Below, piece by piece: positions 25,360-33,884 of a stretch of DNA of 64,000 bases (the first letter of the stretch is position 1; each line of letters starts with the position of its first letter). Position numbers and translations under genes: made by a program. The stretch comes from Hymenobacter crusticola (GTDB taxonomy: Bacteria; Bacteroidota; Bacteroidia; Cytophagales; Hymenobacteraceae). The stretch lies in the NCBI RefSeq assembly GCF_002154225.1, contig NZ_MTSE01000011.1, positions 62,001-126,000 of the forward strand, in the 5' to 3' direction. The notes beneath the pieces are model-generated. The model was not told where the DNA came from and did not search any database. It saw only the letters and a list, made by a program, of their open reading frames with translations.

Positions 25360-27081
25360 ATGAAAACGATAAAAACCGGCGTGCTGGCGCTTTCGCTCCT
25401 AACGCTTTCCTTCGGTTGCTCTGATAAGAAATTCCTGGAGGTGGACCCCAAAGGCAGCCTCACGAATGAGGACCTGAACACGCCTGCCAACATTGATAAA
25501 CAAGTAATTGCGGCTTATTCGCAGCTCGGCAACGACGTCTACACGGCTCCTTACACGTCGATGTGGCCCTACGGAAACGTGCGCGGCGGCGACGCCTACA
25601 AGGGCGGCAACGGCACGGCCGACGTAGATGCCTTCCACTTCTACGAAACCTTCTCCTTCAACCGCGTCGACATCGGCAATACGGACCAGGTGTGGTTCCT
25701 GCTCTTCATCGGGATTTCCCGCGCCAACGATGCCCTGCGCCGCCTCGATGCCGTGAACGAAACGGCCATGCCGACGAAAGTCATTCGGCAGGCGGAAGCC
25801 CGCTTCCTCCGCGGACACTTTTACTTCTTGCTGAAGGAGCTATTTAAGCAAGTCCCTTACATCGACGAAACAGTGCCCACCGACCAGTACAACACTGTTT
25901 CGAACGTGGCCCTGACCAGCGACCAGCTGTGGGATAAGATTGCCGATGACTTCCGCTTCGGGGTTGCCAACCTGCCCGCTACGCAGCCCGAAATCGGCCG
26001 CGCTACGAAGTCGGCGGCGCAGGCGTACCTAGCCAAGACGCTGCTGTTCCAAGCCTACAAGCAGAGCGACAACAACACTGTGACGGGCACCGACCCAGCC
26101 AAGCTCCAAGAGGTGGTGACGCTCACGGATGCGGTTATTGCCTCGGGCAAGTACTCGCTGCACCCCGATTTTGCCACCAACTTCCTCACCGCCGGCGACA
26201 ATGGTGTGGAATCGGTGTTCGCCATTCAGTTCTCGCGCAACGATGGTACGCCCAAGGGCCGCACCGACCGCGGCAACCAGCTGAACTACCCCATGAACCC
26301 CGAGTACGGCTGCTGCGGCTTCCACCAACCCAGCCAGAACCTGGTCAACTCCTTCAAGACCGATGCCCAGGGCCTGCCGCTGTTCACCACCTTCAACAAC
26401 TCCGACCTGAGCGCCGCCGCTGATTTCCAGACGAATACCGTCGATCCGCGCCTCGACCACTCGGTGGGCATCCCCGCGCACCCCTACAAGTACGACCCCG
26501 CGTTCATCTTCCAAACCTCGTGGCTGCGCGACCGGAACACCTACGGCGTGTTCATGTCGATGAAGGAAAACGTGCTGCCCTCCGACCCTAGCTTCCAGAA
26601 GACGCCCCCTTTCATGAGCACCTCAAAGAACTGGACGATCATCCGCTTCGCTGATGTGCTGCTGTGGAAGGCCGAAGCGCTCATTGAGCTAGGTCGCCAG
26701 AACGAGGCGCTGCCTATCATCAACCAGATTCGGCAGCGTGCCCAGAACAGTACGGCCCGCCTGAAAACCACCAGTGGCCAACCTATTTCCAACTACAAAA
26801 TCGGCCTCTACAACGCCGGGCAGTGGAACCAACAGTACGCCCGCGAAGCCCTGCGCTTCGAGCGCCGCCTAGAGTTTGCCCTGGAAGGCTACCGCTTCTT
26901 CGACCTAGTGCGCTGGGGCATCGCTGGCGACTACCTGAACACCTATTTCGACAAAGAAAAAGTGAAGCGCCCACACCTCAAAGACGCCCGCTTCACTAAA
27001 GGCCGCGACGAGTACCTCCCCATCCCGCTGAACCAAATCAACTTCAGCAAAGGCGTTTACAAGCAGAACCCTGGGTGGTAA
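25360..27081 (+). CDS. SusD-like glycan-binding lipoprotein (fructan locus)
   Basis: 573 aa. Lipobox LLTLSFGC then the SusD start CSDKKFLEVDPKGSLTNEDL. The TPR-like core is seen in QAEARFLRGHFYFLLKELFKQVPYI, and the SusD/RagB C-terminal region in ADVLLWKAEALIELGRQNEALPIINQIRQRAQNS and EALRFERRLEFALEGYRFFDLVRWG. It forms the lid of the SusC pore on the cell surface. A SusE/F-like or surface endo-acting glycanase gene is not present, so uptake of short chains is likely. Followed by a palindromic repeat. Confidence 0.95.
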   Translation: MKTIKTGVLALSLLTLSFGCSDKKFLEVDPKGSLTNEDLNTPANIDKQVIAAYSQLGNDVYTAPYTSMWPYGNVRGGDAYKGGNGTADVDAFHFYETFSFNRVDIGNTDQVWFLLFIGISRANDALRRLDAVNETAMPTKVIRQAEARFLRGHFYFLLKELFKQVPYIDETVPTDQYNTVSNVALTSDQLWDKIADDFRFGVANLPATQPEIGRATKSAAQAYLAKTLLFQAYKQSDNNTVTGTDPAKLQEVVTLTDAVIASGKYSLHPDFATNFLTAGDNGVESVFAIQFSRNDGTPKGRTDRGNQLNYPMNPEYGCCGFHQPSQNLVNSFKTDAQGLPLFTTFNNSDLSAAADFQTNTVDPRLDHSVGIPAHPYKYDPAFIFQTSWLRDRNTYGVFMSMKENVLPSDPSFQKTPPFMSTSKNWTIIRFADVLLWKAEALIELGRQNEALPIINQIRQRAQNSTARLKTTSGQPISNYKIGLYNAGQWNQQYAREALRFERRLEFALEGYRFFDLVRWGIAGDYLNTYFDKEKVKRPHLKDARFTKGRDEYLPIPLNQINFSKGVYKQNPGW

Positions 27082-27137
27082 ATCTCTTACGTTCAGCTGC
27101 TAATAGCTACTCAAATCAGAAAGCTAGGGTATAAAAC

Positions 27138-27268
27138 CTAGCTCCCCTCCTCAGCTGAGGAGGGGGTTGGGGGTGGTTGAAAGGCTAGAGCTATCAACCT
27201 AGCGCTACTTGTCGTTCAACGATTGATCAACCACCCCCAGCCCCTCCTCAGTTGAGGAGGGGAGCTAG
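27138..27268. repeat. Long imperfect palindrome (third repeat family)
   Basis: Arms 27138-27180 and 27227-27268 pair almost throughout: each carries CTCCCCTCCTCAG, TGAGGAGGGG and a GTTGGGGGTGGTTG-type end. Each arm is itself a small hairpin. It fills the gap between susD and the permease gene and may attenuate transcription between them. Confidence 0.85.
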
Positions 27269-27306
27269 CCTAGCTTCCAAAGCAATACTTCAGATTTCCT
27301 TTTACA

Positions 27307-28644
27307 ATGAAAAACCGCAACGTCTTCTTCTGGTCTATCGTCGTCGCGCTGGGCGGCTTCTTGTTTGGCTTCGACACGGCCGTTATTTCCGGGGCCGAGA
27401 AAGCCATTCAGCAGCTCTGGGGCCTGAGTTTGCTGGAGCACGGTTTTACCATTGCCGTTGCGCTGATCGGGACGGTGTTTGGCGCCATGTTCGGCGGCAT
27501 CCCCTCCGACAAGCTAGGTCGGCGGCAGACCCTGATCTGGATTGCCGTATTCTACTTGGTGTCGGCCCTGGGGGCCGCCTTTACGTCCAACTGGTACGCT
27601 TTCATGGCTTTCCGCTTCTTGGGCGGCCTGGGCGTGGGCGCTTCGTCGGTGACGGCGCCGGTGTATATTTCGGAAGTGGCACCCGCCGCCAACCGAGGAC
27701 GCATGGTGGGCATGTTCCAGTTTAATGTGGTGTTCGGTATCCTCATTGCCTACCTCTCTAACTACTTGCTGGTCAATCTTGGTGACAATGCTTGGCGCTG
27801 GATGCTTGGCGTGCAAGCTGCGCCTGCCCTCGCTTTTTTCCTGCTCCTATTTAAAGTGCCCGAAAGCCCCCGTTGGCTCCTGAGCCAGGGCCGCGTGGAG
27901 GAAGGCCGCGACGTGCTGCGCCGTATCGACCCCACCACCGCCGACCAAGACGTGACGACCATCTTGACCTCCAACGCCAACGACAAAGCCGACGGCGGCG
28001 GCGAATCATTGCTGGCGGGCTCCTACCGCAAGCCCATGATGCTGGCCGTGCTGTTTGCGGTGTTCAACCAGGTGTCGGGCATCAACGCCATCATCTACTT
28101 CGCCCCGCGCATTTTTGAAATGACGGGCCTAGGTAAGGATTCGGCGCTGCTGTCGTCGGCGGGCGTGGGGTTAGTCAACCTGATCTTCACCATGCTGGGC
28201 GTCAACATCATCGATAAATTCGGGCGGCGCAAGCTCATGCTGGTGGGTTCCTTCGGGCTCATTGCTACCCTCGGTTTGGTGGCGCGGGCGTTCTATTTGA
28301 AGGAGTTTGGCGAGTTTGGCGGCATGCTGGTACCGGTGCTGCTGTTCGTGTACATTGGGTTCTTCGCCTTCTCGCAAGGTGCTGTTATCTGGGTGTTTAT
28401 CTCCGAGATTTTCCCCAATGCCGTGCGCGCCAAGGGCCAAGCCCTCGGTTCTTCCACGCACTGGGTCATGGCCGCCATCATCACGTTTACCTTCCCCTAC
28501 TTTGCCGAAAAGCTAGGTGGCGGCAACACCTTCGCCTTTTTCGGCGCCATGATGGTGCTTCAGCTGCTGTTCGTGTGGCGCATCATGCCCGAAACAAAAG
28601 GCACCAGCTTAGAGCAATTAGAAAAAACCTTGGTTATTCACTAA
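27307..28644 (+). CDS. MFS sugar:proton symporter
   Basis: 445 aa, twelve membrane segments. Sugar porter signatures are complete: GFLFGFDTAVISGA in TM1, GRRQTLIW after TM2, RFLGGLGVGASSVTAPVYISE, PESPRWLLSQGR at the end of TM6, NQVSGINAIIYFAPRIFE in TM7 (sugar-contact QxSGIN motif), and PETKGTSLEQLE at the C-terminus. It imports a monosaccharide across the inner membrane, probably fructose released by the GH32 enzymes, to be phosphorylated by the fructokinase encoded next. It lies in the middle of the fructan gene run. Confidence 0.93.
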   Translation: MKNRNVFFWSIVVALGGFLFGFDTAVISGAEKAIQQLWGLSLLEHGFTIAVALIGTVFGAMFGGIPSDKLGRRQTLIWIAVFYLVSALGAAFTSNWYAFMAFRFLGGLGVGASSVTAPVYISEVAPAANRGRMVGMFQFNVVFGILIAYLSNYLLVNLGDNAWRWMLGVQAAPALAFFLLLFKVPESPRWLLSQGRVEEGRDVLRRIDPTTADQDVTTILTSNANDKADGGGESLLAGSYRKPMMLAVLFAVFNQVSGINAIIYFAPRIFEMTGLGKDSALLSSAGVGLVNLIFTMLGVNIIDKFGRRKLMLVGSFGLIATLGLVARAFYLKEFGEFGGMLVPVLLFVYIGFFAFSQGAVIWVFISEIFPNAVRAKGQALGSSTHWVMAAIITFTFPYFAEKLGGGNTFAFFGAMMVLQLLFVWRIMPETKGTSLEQLEKTLVIH

Positions 28645-28661
28645 GAAAAATCACTTGAAGG

Positions 28662-28747
28662 GTCATGCGGAGCTGGCCGAAGCATCTCTACTGCAATGGT
28701 AATCATCTATTTTGGCGGTAGAGATGCTTCGACCAGCTCAGCATGAC
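28662..28747. repeat. Long imperfect palindrome (GTCATGC family)
   Basis: 30-base arms 28662-28691 and 28718-28747 with two mismatches. The right arm is preceded by TTTGGCG and starts GTAGAGATGCTTCGACCAG; the same TTTGGCGGTAGAG block is found in the element at 56481-56567. It sits between the permease and fructokinase genes. Confidence 0.88.
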
Positions 28748-28772
28748 GCTCCTTTCTAAAAACGAAGATCTT

Positions 28773-29663
28773 ATGCCTAATACCATCGTCTGTTTCGGCG
28801 AAACTCTCTGGGACGTACTGCCCACCGGCAAGCAGCCCGGCGGCGCACCTTTCAACGTAGCCATTCACTTGCACCAGCTGGGCCAGTCGGTGGAGATTAT
28901 CAGCCGCATCGGCGACGACGACCTAGGAAAGGAACTGGTGGATTTTCTGCACGAGCGCGGCCTGCACACCAACTTCATGCAGCAAGGCCACACCCACCTT
29001 ACGGGCGTGGTAAAAGCTAACGTCGACGACCGCAACGAAGTGGTGTACAAGATTGTACAGCCCGTGGCCTGGGACTACATCCAGTACGACGACACGCTCA
29101 GCGAGCTGGTCAGCGAGGCCGATATGTTCGTGTTTGGCAGCCTAGCCGCTCGCACGCCCGCCACGCGCGAAACCCTGTACCGCTTGCTCCAACAGGCCAA
29201 GTTTAAGGTGTTCGACGTGAACATGCGCCCGCCGCACTACACCCGCGAGGTGGTGCAGTACCTATTGGAGCACTGCGACTTAGTGAAGATGAACCACCAC
29301 GAGCTAGCCGAAATTCTGGAGTGGTTTGGCAAGAGTGCCGAAGATGACTCGGCCTTGGAATGGCTAGCGACGCGCTTCAACTTGCAAGCCGTTTGCGTGA
29401 CCCTAGGGGCCGACGGCGCCCAGCTGTGGACCAACGGACAACTGTACCGCAGCTCAGGCTTCTCCGTCGAGGTGCGCGACACCATCGGCAGCGGCGACGC
29501 CTTTTTGGCGGCGTTGCTCACGGGCTGGCAATCCGGGCTGGCGCCAGAAGAATGCTTGCGTCGTGCCTGCGCCACGGGTGCGCTAGTTGCCACTCACCAG
29601 GGGGCCACGCCCGTTATCAGCGAAGCCGATGTTGCCGAGCTGCTAGACGCCCGAGCCGTCTGA
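28773..29663 (+). CDS. Fructokinase, PfkB/ribokinase family
   Basis: 296 aa from ATG 28773. An ATG at 28743 lies inside the palindromic repeat and would add ten unrelated residues, so it is rejected. PfkB marks: TIVCFGETLWDVLP at the start, GGAPFNVAIHLHQLG (sugar binding), and DTIGSGDAFLAALLTGWQSG (anion hole and catalytic Asp). It makes fructose 6-phosphate from fructose and ATP in the cytosol. It comes after the permease and 47 bases before the first GH32 gene, which supports fructose over other sugars. Confidence 0.92.
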   Translation: MPNTIVCFGETLWDVLPTGKQPGGAPFNVAIHLHQLGQSVEIISRIGDDDLGKELVDFLHERGLHTNFMQQGHTHLTGVVKANVDDRNEVVYKIVQPVAWDYIQYDDTLSELVSEADMFVFGSLAARTPATRETLYRLLQQAKFKVFDVNMRPPHYTREVVQYLLEHCDLVKMNHHELAEILEWFGKSAEDDSALEWLATRFNLQAVCVTLGADGAQLWTNGQLYRSSGFSVEVRDTIGSGDAFLAALLTGWQSGLAPEECLRRACATGALVATHQGATPVISEADVAELLDARAV

Positions 29664-29710
29664 CCTCCTGCCCCGATTCTGGTAGTTCCACCTTCGCACT
29701 CTCCCGCCCG

Positions 29711-31243
29711 ATGAAAAGAACGCTCTTGCTGGGTCTGGCTTTCGCCGCCCAGGCCCACCTCAGCCTAGCCCAAACGGCCACCCCGCCTGCTACGCCGCAG
29801 TACCGGCCGGCCTACCACTTCACCCCGGCCGCGCACTGGATGAACGACCCCAACGGGCTGGTGTACTACCAGGGCACTTATCACCTGTTTTTCCAACACT
29901 ACCCCGAAGCCATGGTGTGGGGCCCCATGCACTGGGGCCACGCCACCAGCGCCGACTTGGTGCATTGGCGCGAGCAGCCCATTGCCCTTTTTCCCGATAG
30001 CCTCGGCTATATCTTTTCGGGTAGCGCCGTGGTAGACAGCAAGAATACCAGCGGCTTTGGCAAAAACGGCCAAACGCCGCTGGTGGCCATCTTCACCCAC
30101 CACGACCCCAAAGGCGACAAAGCCGGCACTTCCACGTTTCAAAATCAGAGCCTAGCGTATAGCCTCGACGCGGGCAAGACCTGGACCAAGTACGCTGGCA
30201 ACCCGGTGCTCAAGAATCCTGGTATCCGTGACTTCCGCGACCCGAAGGTGAGTTGGAACGAGGCGACGAAGAAGTGGGTAATGACCCTCGCGACCAAAGA
30301 CCGCATCACGTTTTTTTCGTCCCCGAACCTGAGAACCTGGACGAAGGAAAGTGAATTCGGCGAGAAGCTAGGCGCCCACGGTGGTGTGTGGGAGTGCCCC
30401 GACTTGTTCCCGCTCACCTTCAACGGCAAAACCCACTGGGTGCTGCTGGTGAGCGTGGGCTCGGGCGGGCTTCATGGCGGCTCCGGCATTCAGTATTTCG
30501 TGGGTCAGTTCGACGGCCACACGTTTACCCCGAGCTCTACCCAAACCCGGTGGGTGGATCAGGGCAAGGACAACTACGCCGGCGTGACGTGGGCCAACAC
30601 CGGGGCGCGGCGCATTTTCCAAGGGTGGATGACTAACCTAGAGTACTCGGGGCAGGTGCCTACTTCGCCCTGGCGCAGCGCCCTCACGATACCGCGGGAG
30701 CTAGCCCTGCGCCAAGTCGGCCAGGACGTTTGGCTGGCGGCGCAGCCGGTGGCGGAAGTCAACAAGCTGTTGCAGCCCGGCAGCACGACCCTGCAAAACC
30801 TACCTGTAACTAAAGAACTCGACTTGAGCAGCCGCCTGCCAGGCTTGGCAGGTGCCGGCAACCGATTTCAGCTCAAGCTCAGCACCAAGCAGCTAGCAGG
30901 CTTCTCCCTTGTGCTCGCCAATAGCCGCGGCGAGGAATTGGTGATTGGCTACGACCAGCCGACCAACGCCTACTACGTAGACCGCCAGAAGGCAGGCAAG
31001 GCCGATTTCAACGACAAATTTGCCGGCCGCTACACCGCGCCGCGCCGGGCCACCATCCCCGCCGCTGACCTAACGCTGCTGTTCGATGCTAGCTCAGTAG
31101 AAGTCTTCGCCGACAATGGCCTGACCGTCATGACGGAATTGTTCTTCCCAACCGAACCCTTCAGCACCATCAAGCTACGCTCCGACGCGGGCCTGGTCGT
31201 CAGTGACCTAGCCTACGCCAAACTAGTTGCCGACGCGAAGTAA
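29711..31243 (+). CDS. GH32 fructan hydrolase 1 (levanase/inulinase/invertase type)
   Basis: 510 aa from ATG 29711, the start of a signal peptide (MKRTLLLGLAFAAQAHLSLAQ). The frame is open far upstream inside the fructokinase gene but that part is a shadow. Catalytic residues: nucleophile Asp46 in WMNDPNG, stabilizer Asp177 in FRDPK, acid/base Glu228 in WECPD. A five-bladed propeller plus a C-terminal beta-sandwich (FDASSVEVFADNGLTVMTELFFP) is complete. There is no lipobox Cys, so it is probably periplasmic and exo-acting. It has a paralogue immediately downstream. Confidence 0.95.
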   Translation: MKRTLLLGLAFAAQAHLSLAQTATPPATPQYRPAYHFTPAAHWMNDPNGLVYYQGTYHLFFQHYPEAMVWGPMHWGHATSADLVHWREQPIALFPDSLGYIFSGSAVVDSKNTSGFGKNGQTPLVAIFTHHDPKGDKAGTSTFQNQSLAYSLDAGKTWTKYAGNPVLKNPGIRDFRDPKVSWNEATKKWVMTLATKDRITFFSSPNLRTWTKESEFGEKLGAHGGVWECPDLFPLTFNGKTHWVLLVSVGSGGLHGGSGIQYFVGQFDGHTFTPSSTQTRWVDQGKDNYAGVTWANTGARRIFQGWMTNLEYSGQVPTSPWRSALTIPRELALRQVGQDVWLAAQPVAEVNKLLQPGSTTLQNLPVTKELDLSSRLPGLAGAGNRFQLKLSTKQLAGFSLVLANSRGEELVIGYDQPTNAYYVDRQKAGKADFNDKFAGRYTAPRRATIPAADLTLLFDASSVEVFADNGLTVMTELFFPTEPFSTIKLRSDAGLVVSDLAYAKLVADAK

Positions 31244-31409
31244 CACGCGCCTTTCCCTGGCGCACCTAGGCTGCTGACACCTAGCCAGCATTACAATATC
31301 TATTCTGTTGAGCGGCTAGGCTGCCTCGCTCTCGGAAGCGCACACAGCGGCCCCCGCCCCAAAACCACCGCGACGACGCAGCCCTTGCATCTGCTTTTCT
31401 ACTCTGTTT

Positions 31410-32930
31410 ATGAAAAAATCCCTCCTTCTGACGCTTTCCTTATTCGGCGCAGCACAATTGGCCCTAGGTCAAACACCTACCCCGCCTGCTACGCCACAAT
31501 ACCGGCCGGCCTACCATTTCAGCCCCGCCGCCCACTGGATGAATGACCCCAACGGCATGGTGTTCTACCAGGGTACCTACCACTTGTTTTTTCAGTATTA
31601 CCCCAAGGCAAGCGTGTGGGGCCCCATGCACTGGGGTCACGCCACCAGCACCGATCTAGTGAAATGGCAGGAACAGCCCATTGCCCTTTTTCCCGATAGT
31701 CTAGGGTACATTTTCTCCGGCAGCGCCGTGGTAGACAGCAAGAATACCAGCGGCTTTGGCAAAAACGGCCAAACGCCGCTGGTGGCCATCTTCACCCACC
31801 ACGACCCCAAAGAGGAAAAGAAAGGCACCAACAAGCACCAGAACCAGAGCCTCGCTTACAGCCTCGACGCGGGCAAGACCTGGACGAAGTACACCGGCAA
31901 CCCGGTGCTGAAAAACCCCGGCATTCAGGACTTTCGCGACCCAAAGGTGAGCTGGCACGAAGCCAGCAAGAAGTGGGTAATGACCCTCGCGACCAAAGAC
32001 CGTATCACGTTTTTTTCGTCCCCGAACCTGAAAGACTGGACCAAGCTCAGCGAGTTTGGCGAGAAGCTAGGCGCCCACGGCGGCGTGTGGGAGTGCCCCG
32101 ACTTGTTTCCGCTCACCCTCAACGGCAAAACCCACTGGGTGCTGATTGTCAACCTGAACCCTGGCGGCCCGAACGGCGGCTCGGCCACGCAGTACTTCGT
32201 GGGCAACTTCGACGGCAGGACGTTCACCCCGAGCAGCACCAAAACCAAATGGGCCGACTACGGCCCCGACGACTACGCGGGCGTGACCTGGAACAACACC
32301 GGCAACCGCCGCATCTTCCTGGGTTGGATGAGCAACTGGGACTACGCCAACCAAGTGCCCACTTCGCCCTGGCGCAACGCCACCACCGTGCCCCGCGAGC
32401 TAGCCCTACGGCAAGTAGGCCAGGATATTTACTTAGCGTCGCAGCCCGTGAAGGAGCTCAGCAAGCTAGCCCAGCCGGCCGTCGTGCTGAAGGACGTGGC
32501 CGTAAACAAAGAATACGACCTAGCATCGATGATCAAGAACCCTGGCGACAAGTTTCAGTTGAAGCTCAGTGCCAAGCAGCTAGCTAGTTTTTCGTTGGTG
32601 TTGTCGAACAGCAAAGGCGAAGAGCTGGTCATCGGCTACGACAAGGCCAAGAACCAGTACTTCATCGACCGCACGAAGGCTGGGCAATCAGGCTTCAGCA
32701 ATAAGTTCGCGGGCCGCCATGTGGCCCCGCGCTTGGCCACCACGTCCGGCACCGACCTCACTCTCTTCTTCGATGCTAGCTCAGTGGAGCTGTTTGCCGA
32801 CCAGGGCCTGACGGTGATGAGTGAGCTGTTTTTCCCCTCTGAGGTACTGTCTACGCTGAAATTAAAATCGGATAGTGCCTTTGCAGTGCAAGAGCTAGCC
32901 TATTCGAGCATGACGCCGCCGATGAAGTAG
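31410..32930 (+). CDS. GH32 fructan hydrolase 2 (paralogue)
   Basis: 506 aa with signal peptide MKKSLLLTLSLFGAAQLALG. The same catalytic set is at the same positions: Asp46 (WMNDPNG), Asp177 (FRDPK), Glu228 (WECPD). It is highly similar to gene 1 in the propeller and less so in the C-terminal beta-sandwich (VVLKDVAVNKEYDLASMIKN). A 91-base block is identical in both genes (31722-31812 here, 30023-30113 in gene 1) although flanking synonymous sites differ, which suggests gene conversion. Differences near the active site (e.g. QYYPKASVW for QHYPEAMVW) may shift linkage or chain-length preference. Secreted to the periplasm. Confidence 0.95.
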   Translation: MKKSLLLTLSLFGAAQLALGQTPTPPATPQYRPAYHFSPAAHWMNDPNGMVFYQGTYHLFFQYYPKASVWGPMHWGHATSTDLVKWQEQPIALFPDSLGYIFSGSAVVDSKNTSGFGKNGQTPLVAIFTHHDPKEEKKGTNKHQNQSLAYSLDAGKTWTKYTGNPVLKNPGIQDFRDPKVSWHEASKKWVMTLATKDRITFFSSPNLKDWTKLSEFGEKLGAHGGVWECPDLFPLTLNGKTHWVLIVNLNPGGPNGGSATQYFVGNFDGRTFTPSSTKTKWADYGPDDYAGVTWNNTGNRRIFLGWMSNWDYANQVPTSPWRNATTVPRELALRQVGQDIYLASQPVKELSKLAQPAVVLKDVAVNKEYDLASMIKNPGDKFQLKLSAKQLASFSLVLSNSKGEELVIGYDKAKNQYFIDRTKAGQSGFSNKFAGRHVAPRLATTSGTDLTLFFDASSVELFADQGLTVMSELFFPSEVLSTLKLKSDSAFAVQELAYSSMTPPMK

Positions 32931-33371
32931 CCGCCGATTTCTTTCTATTTTCGCCCCATTGTTCCCAAACTCCAAGCTCAAGAAGCATTGGAAAGGGAGC
33001 GATGGGGCGTTGGTTTTCATTCAAGGCTGTCTCGCGCAAATTACGCATTAAAAAATTATAAAGTATTTAAACTATATTTATATGTTTGCGTACTATTCCC
33101 AGTTGGCAACATCCCGTTATTGTGCGTATATCCTTTATATAAATAGCTCAAGTGTAAAATAATCACCTCAGAAGATAAATGCCTGATTTTTGTGGGTATG
33201 CATTACAACTGAGGTAAAAACCTATTCTGAGCGTATCAACTACGTGTCCTCTAATCAAAATACTTACATTATCTTGTCGTTAAGTGACAATAGTTGCCTT
33301 CCTCGTTCGTACATAAGTGTTGGTTCTTCTTTTGATTTTTCCGACCTGATCATTTCTCCACCTACTACTTT
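32931..33371. other. 441-base gap with hairpin and AT-rich zone
   Basis: A 15-bp imperfect stem (32952-32966 with 32995-33009, outer CGCCCCAT) could end the fructan operon. 33040-33190 is very AT-rich and includes TATGTTTG (33081-33088), a -7-like box. A short open frame at 33190-33375 has no protein-like character. Confidence 0.45.
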
Positions 33372-33782
33372 ATGAAGCTTCTGCTCCCTTCTCTTGTTTT
33401 TTGCGCGCTGCTAGGTGCTTGCTCCAAAAAGAACAATGATCCTAAAATTGATCCTACCTGGTACACTACGCCTACCAATCGTTTGCAGCTAGTAGTGCCT
33501 TCTAAATATGGCCCTGCTCAAGACTCCGTAGCCGTAATTTTCCGCAATCCTGATGCCGTGAAAGTACGCTACCACTTCTTGCTGCGGCGATATACCGGCG
33601 TTAACTACGTCCAAATTGCTGATGATTATACCCGGCTCCTGAATCCCAAAGAGAACCAACAAATTAACTACTCGACCCTGCCAACCGGCCAGTATGTATA
33701 CGGGCAGGATGCTATCCGGCTAGTACTGGAAAACGCTGACACAAAGGAAGTGTACGGCGACTTTAAGCTTACTACTGACTAA
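33372..33782 (+). CDS. Small lipoprotein of unknown function
   Basis: 136 aa. Lipoprotein signal peptide MKLLLPSLVFCALLGAC with Cys17, then SKKNNDPKIDPTW. The body appears to be a single beta-sandwich: RLQLVVPSKYGPAQDSVAVIF, VKVRYHFLLRRYTGVNYVQIADD, QYVYGQDAIRLVLENADTKEVYGDFKL. I do not recognise a named family. A lower-GC sequence and the isolated position (AT-rich leader before, bidirectional terminator after) suggest a small accessory gene. Anchored in the inner or outer membrane, facing periplasm or exterior. Confidence 0.72.
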   Translation: MKLLLPSLVFCALLGACSKKNNDPKIDPTWYTTPTNRLQLVVPSKYGPAQDSVAVIFRNPDAVKVRYHFLLRRYTGVNYVQIADDYTRLLNPKENQQINYSTLPTGQYVYGQDAIRLVLENADTKEVYGDFKLTTD

Positions 33783-33815
33783 TCTAGCCCCTCGCTAGCC
33801 TTCTGTTAAAGCACA

Positions 33816-33851
33816 AAAAGCCCCCGCTTCTAGCTAGAAGCGGGGGCTTTT
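33816..33851. terminator. Bidirectional terminator
   Basis: Perfect 36-base palindrome with 18-base arms (AAAAGCCCCCGCTTCTAG) and T runs on both strands. It lies between the lipoprotein gene and the convergent light-sensing operon. Confidence 0.9.
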
Positions 33852-33884
33852 GCTTAGCTCTATCCGAGTGTATACCTAGTGTTT

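Noticed and set aside
28743..28772. Upstream ATG for the fructokinase
   Set aside because: It falls inside a dispersed palindromic repeat; kinase homology starts at the ATG at 28773.
29360..29710. N-terminal extension of the first GH32 frame
   Set aside because: It overlaps the fructokinase in another frame; a signal peptide begins at 29711.
33190..33375. 61-codon open frame before the lipoprotein gene
   Set aside because: Low-complexity translation of an AT-rich promoter region; it runs into the start of the better-supported lipoprotein gene.
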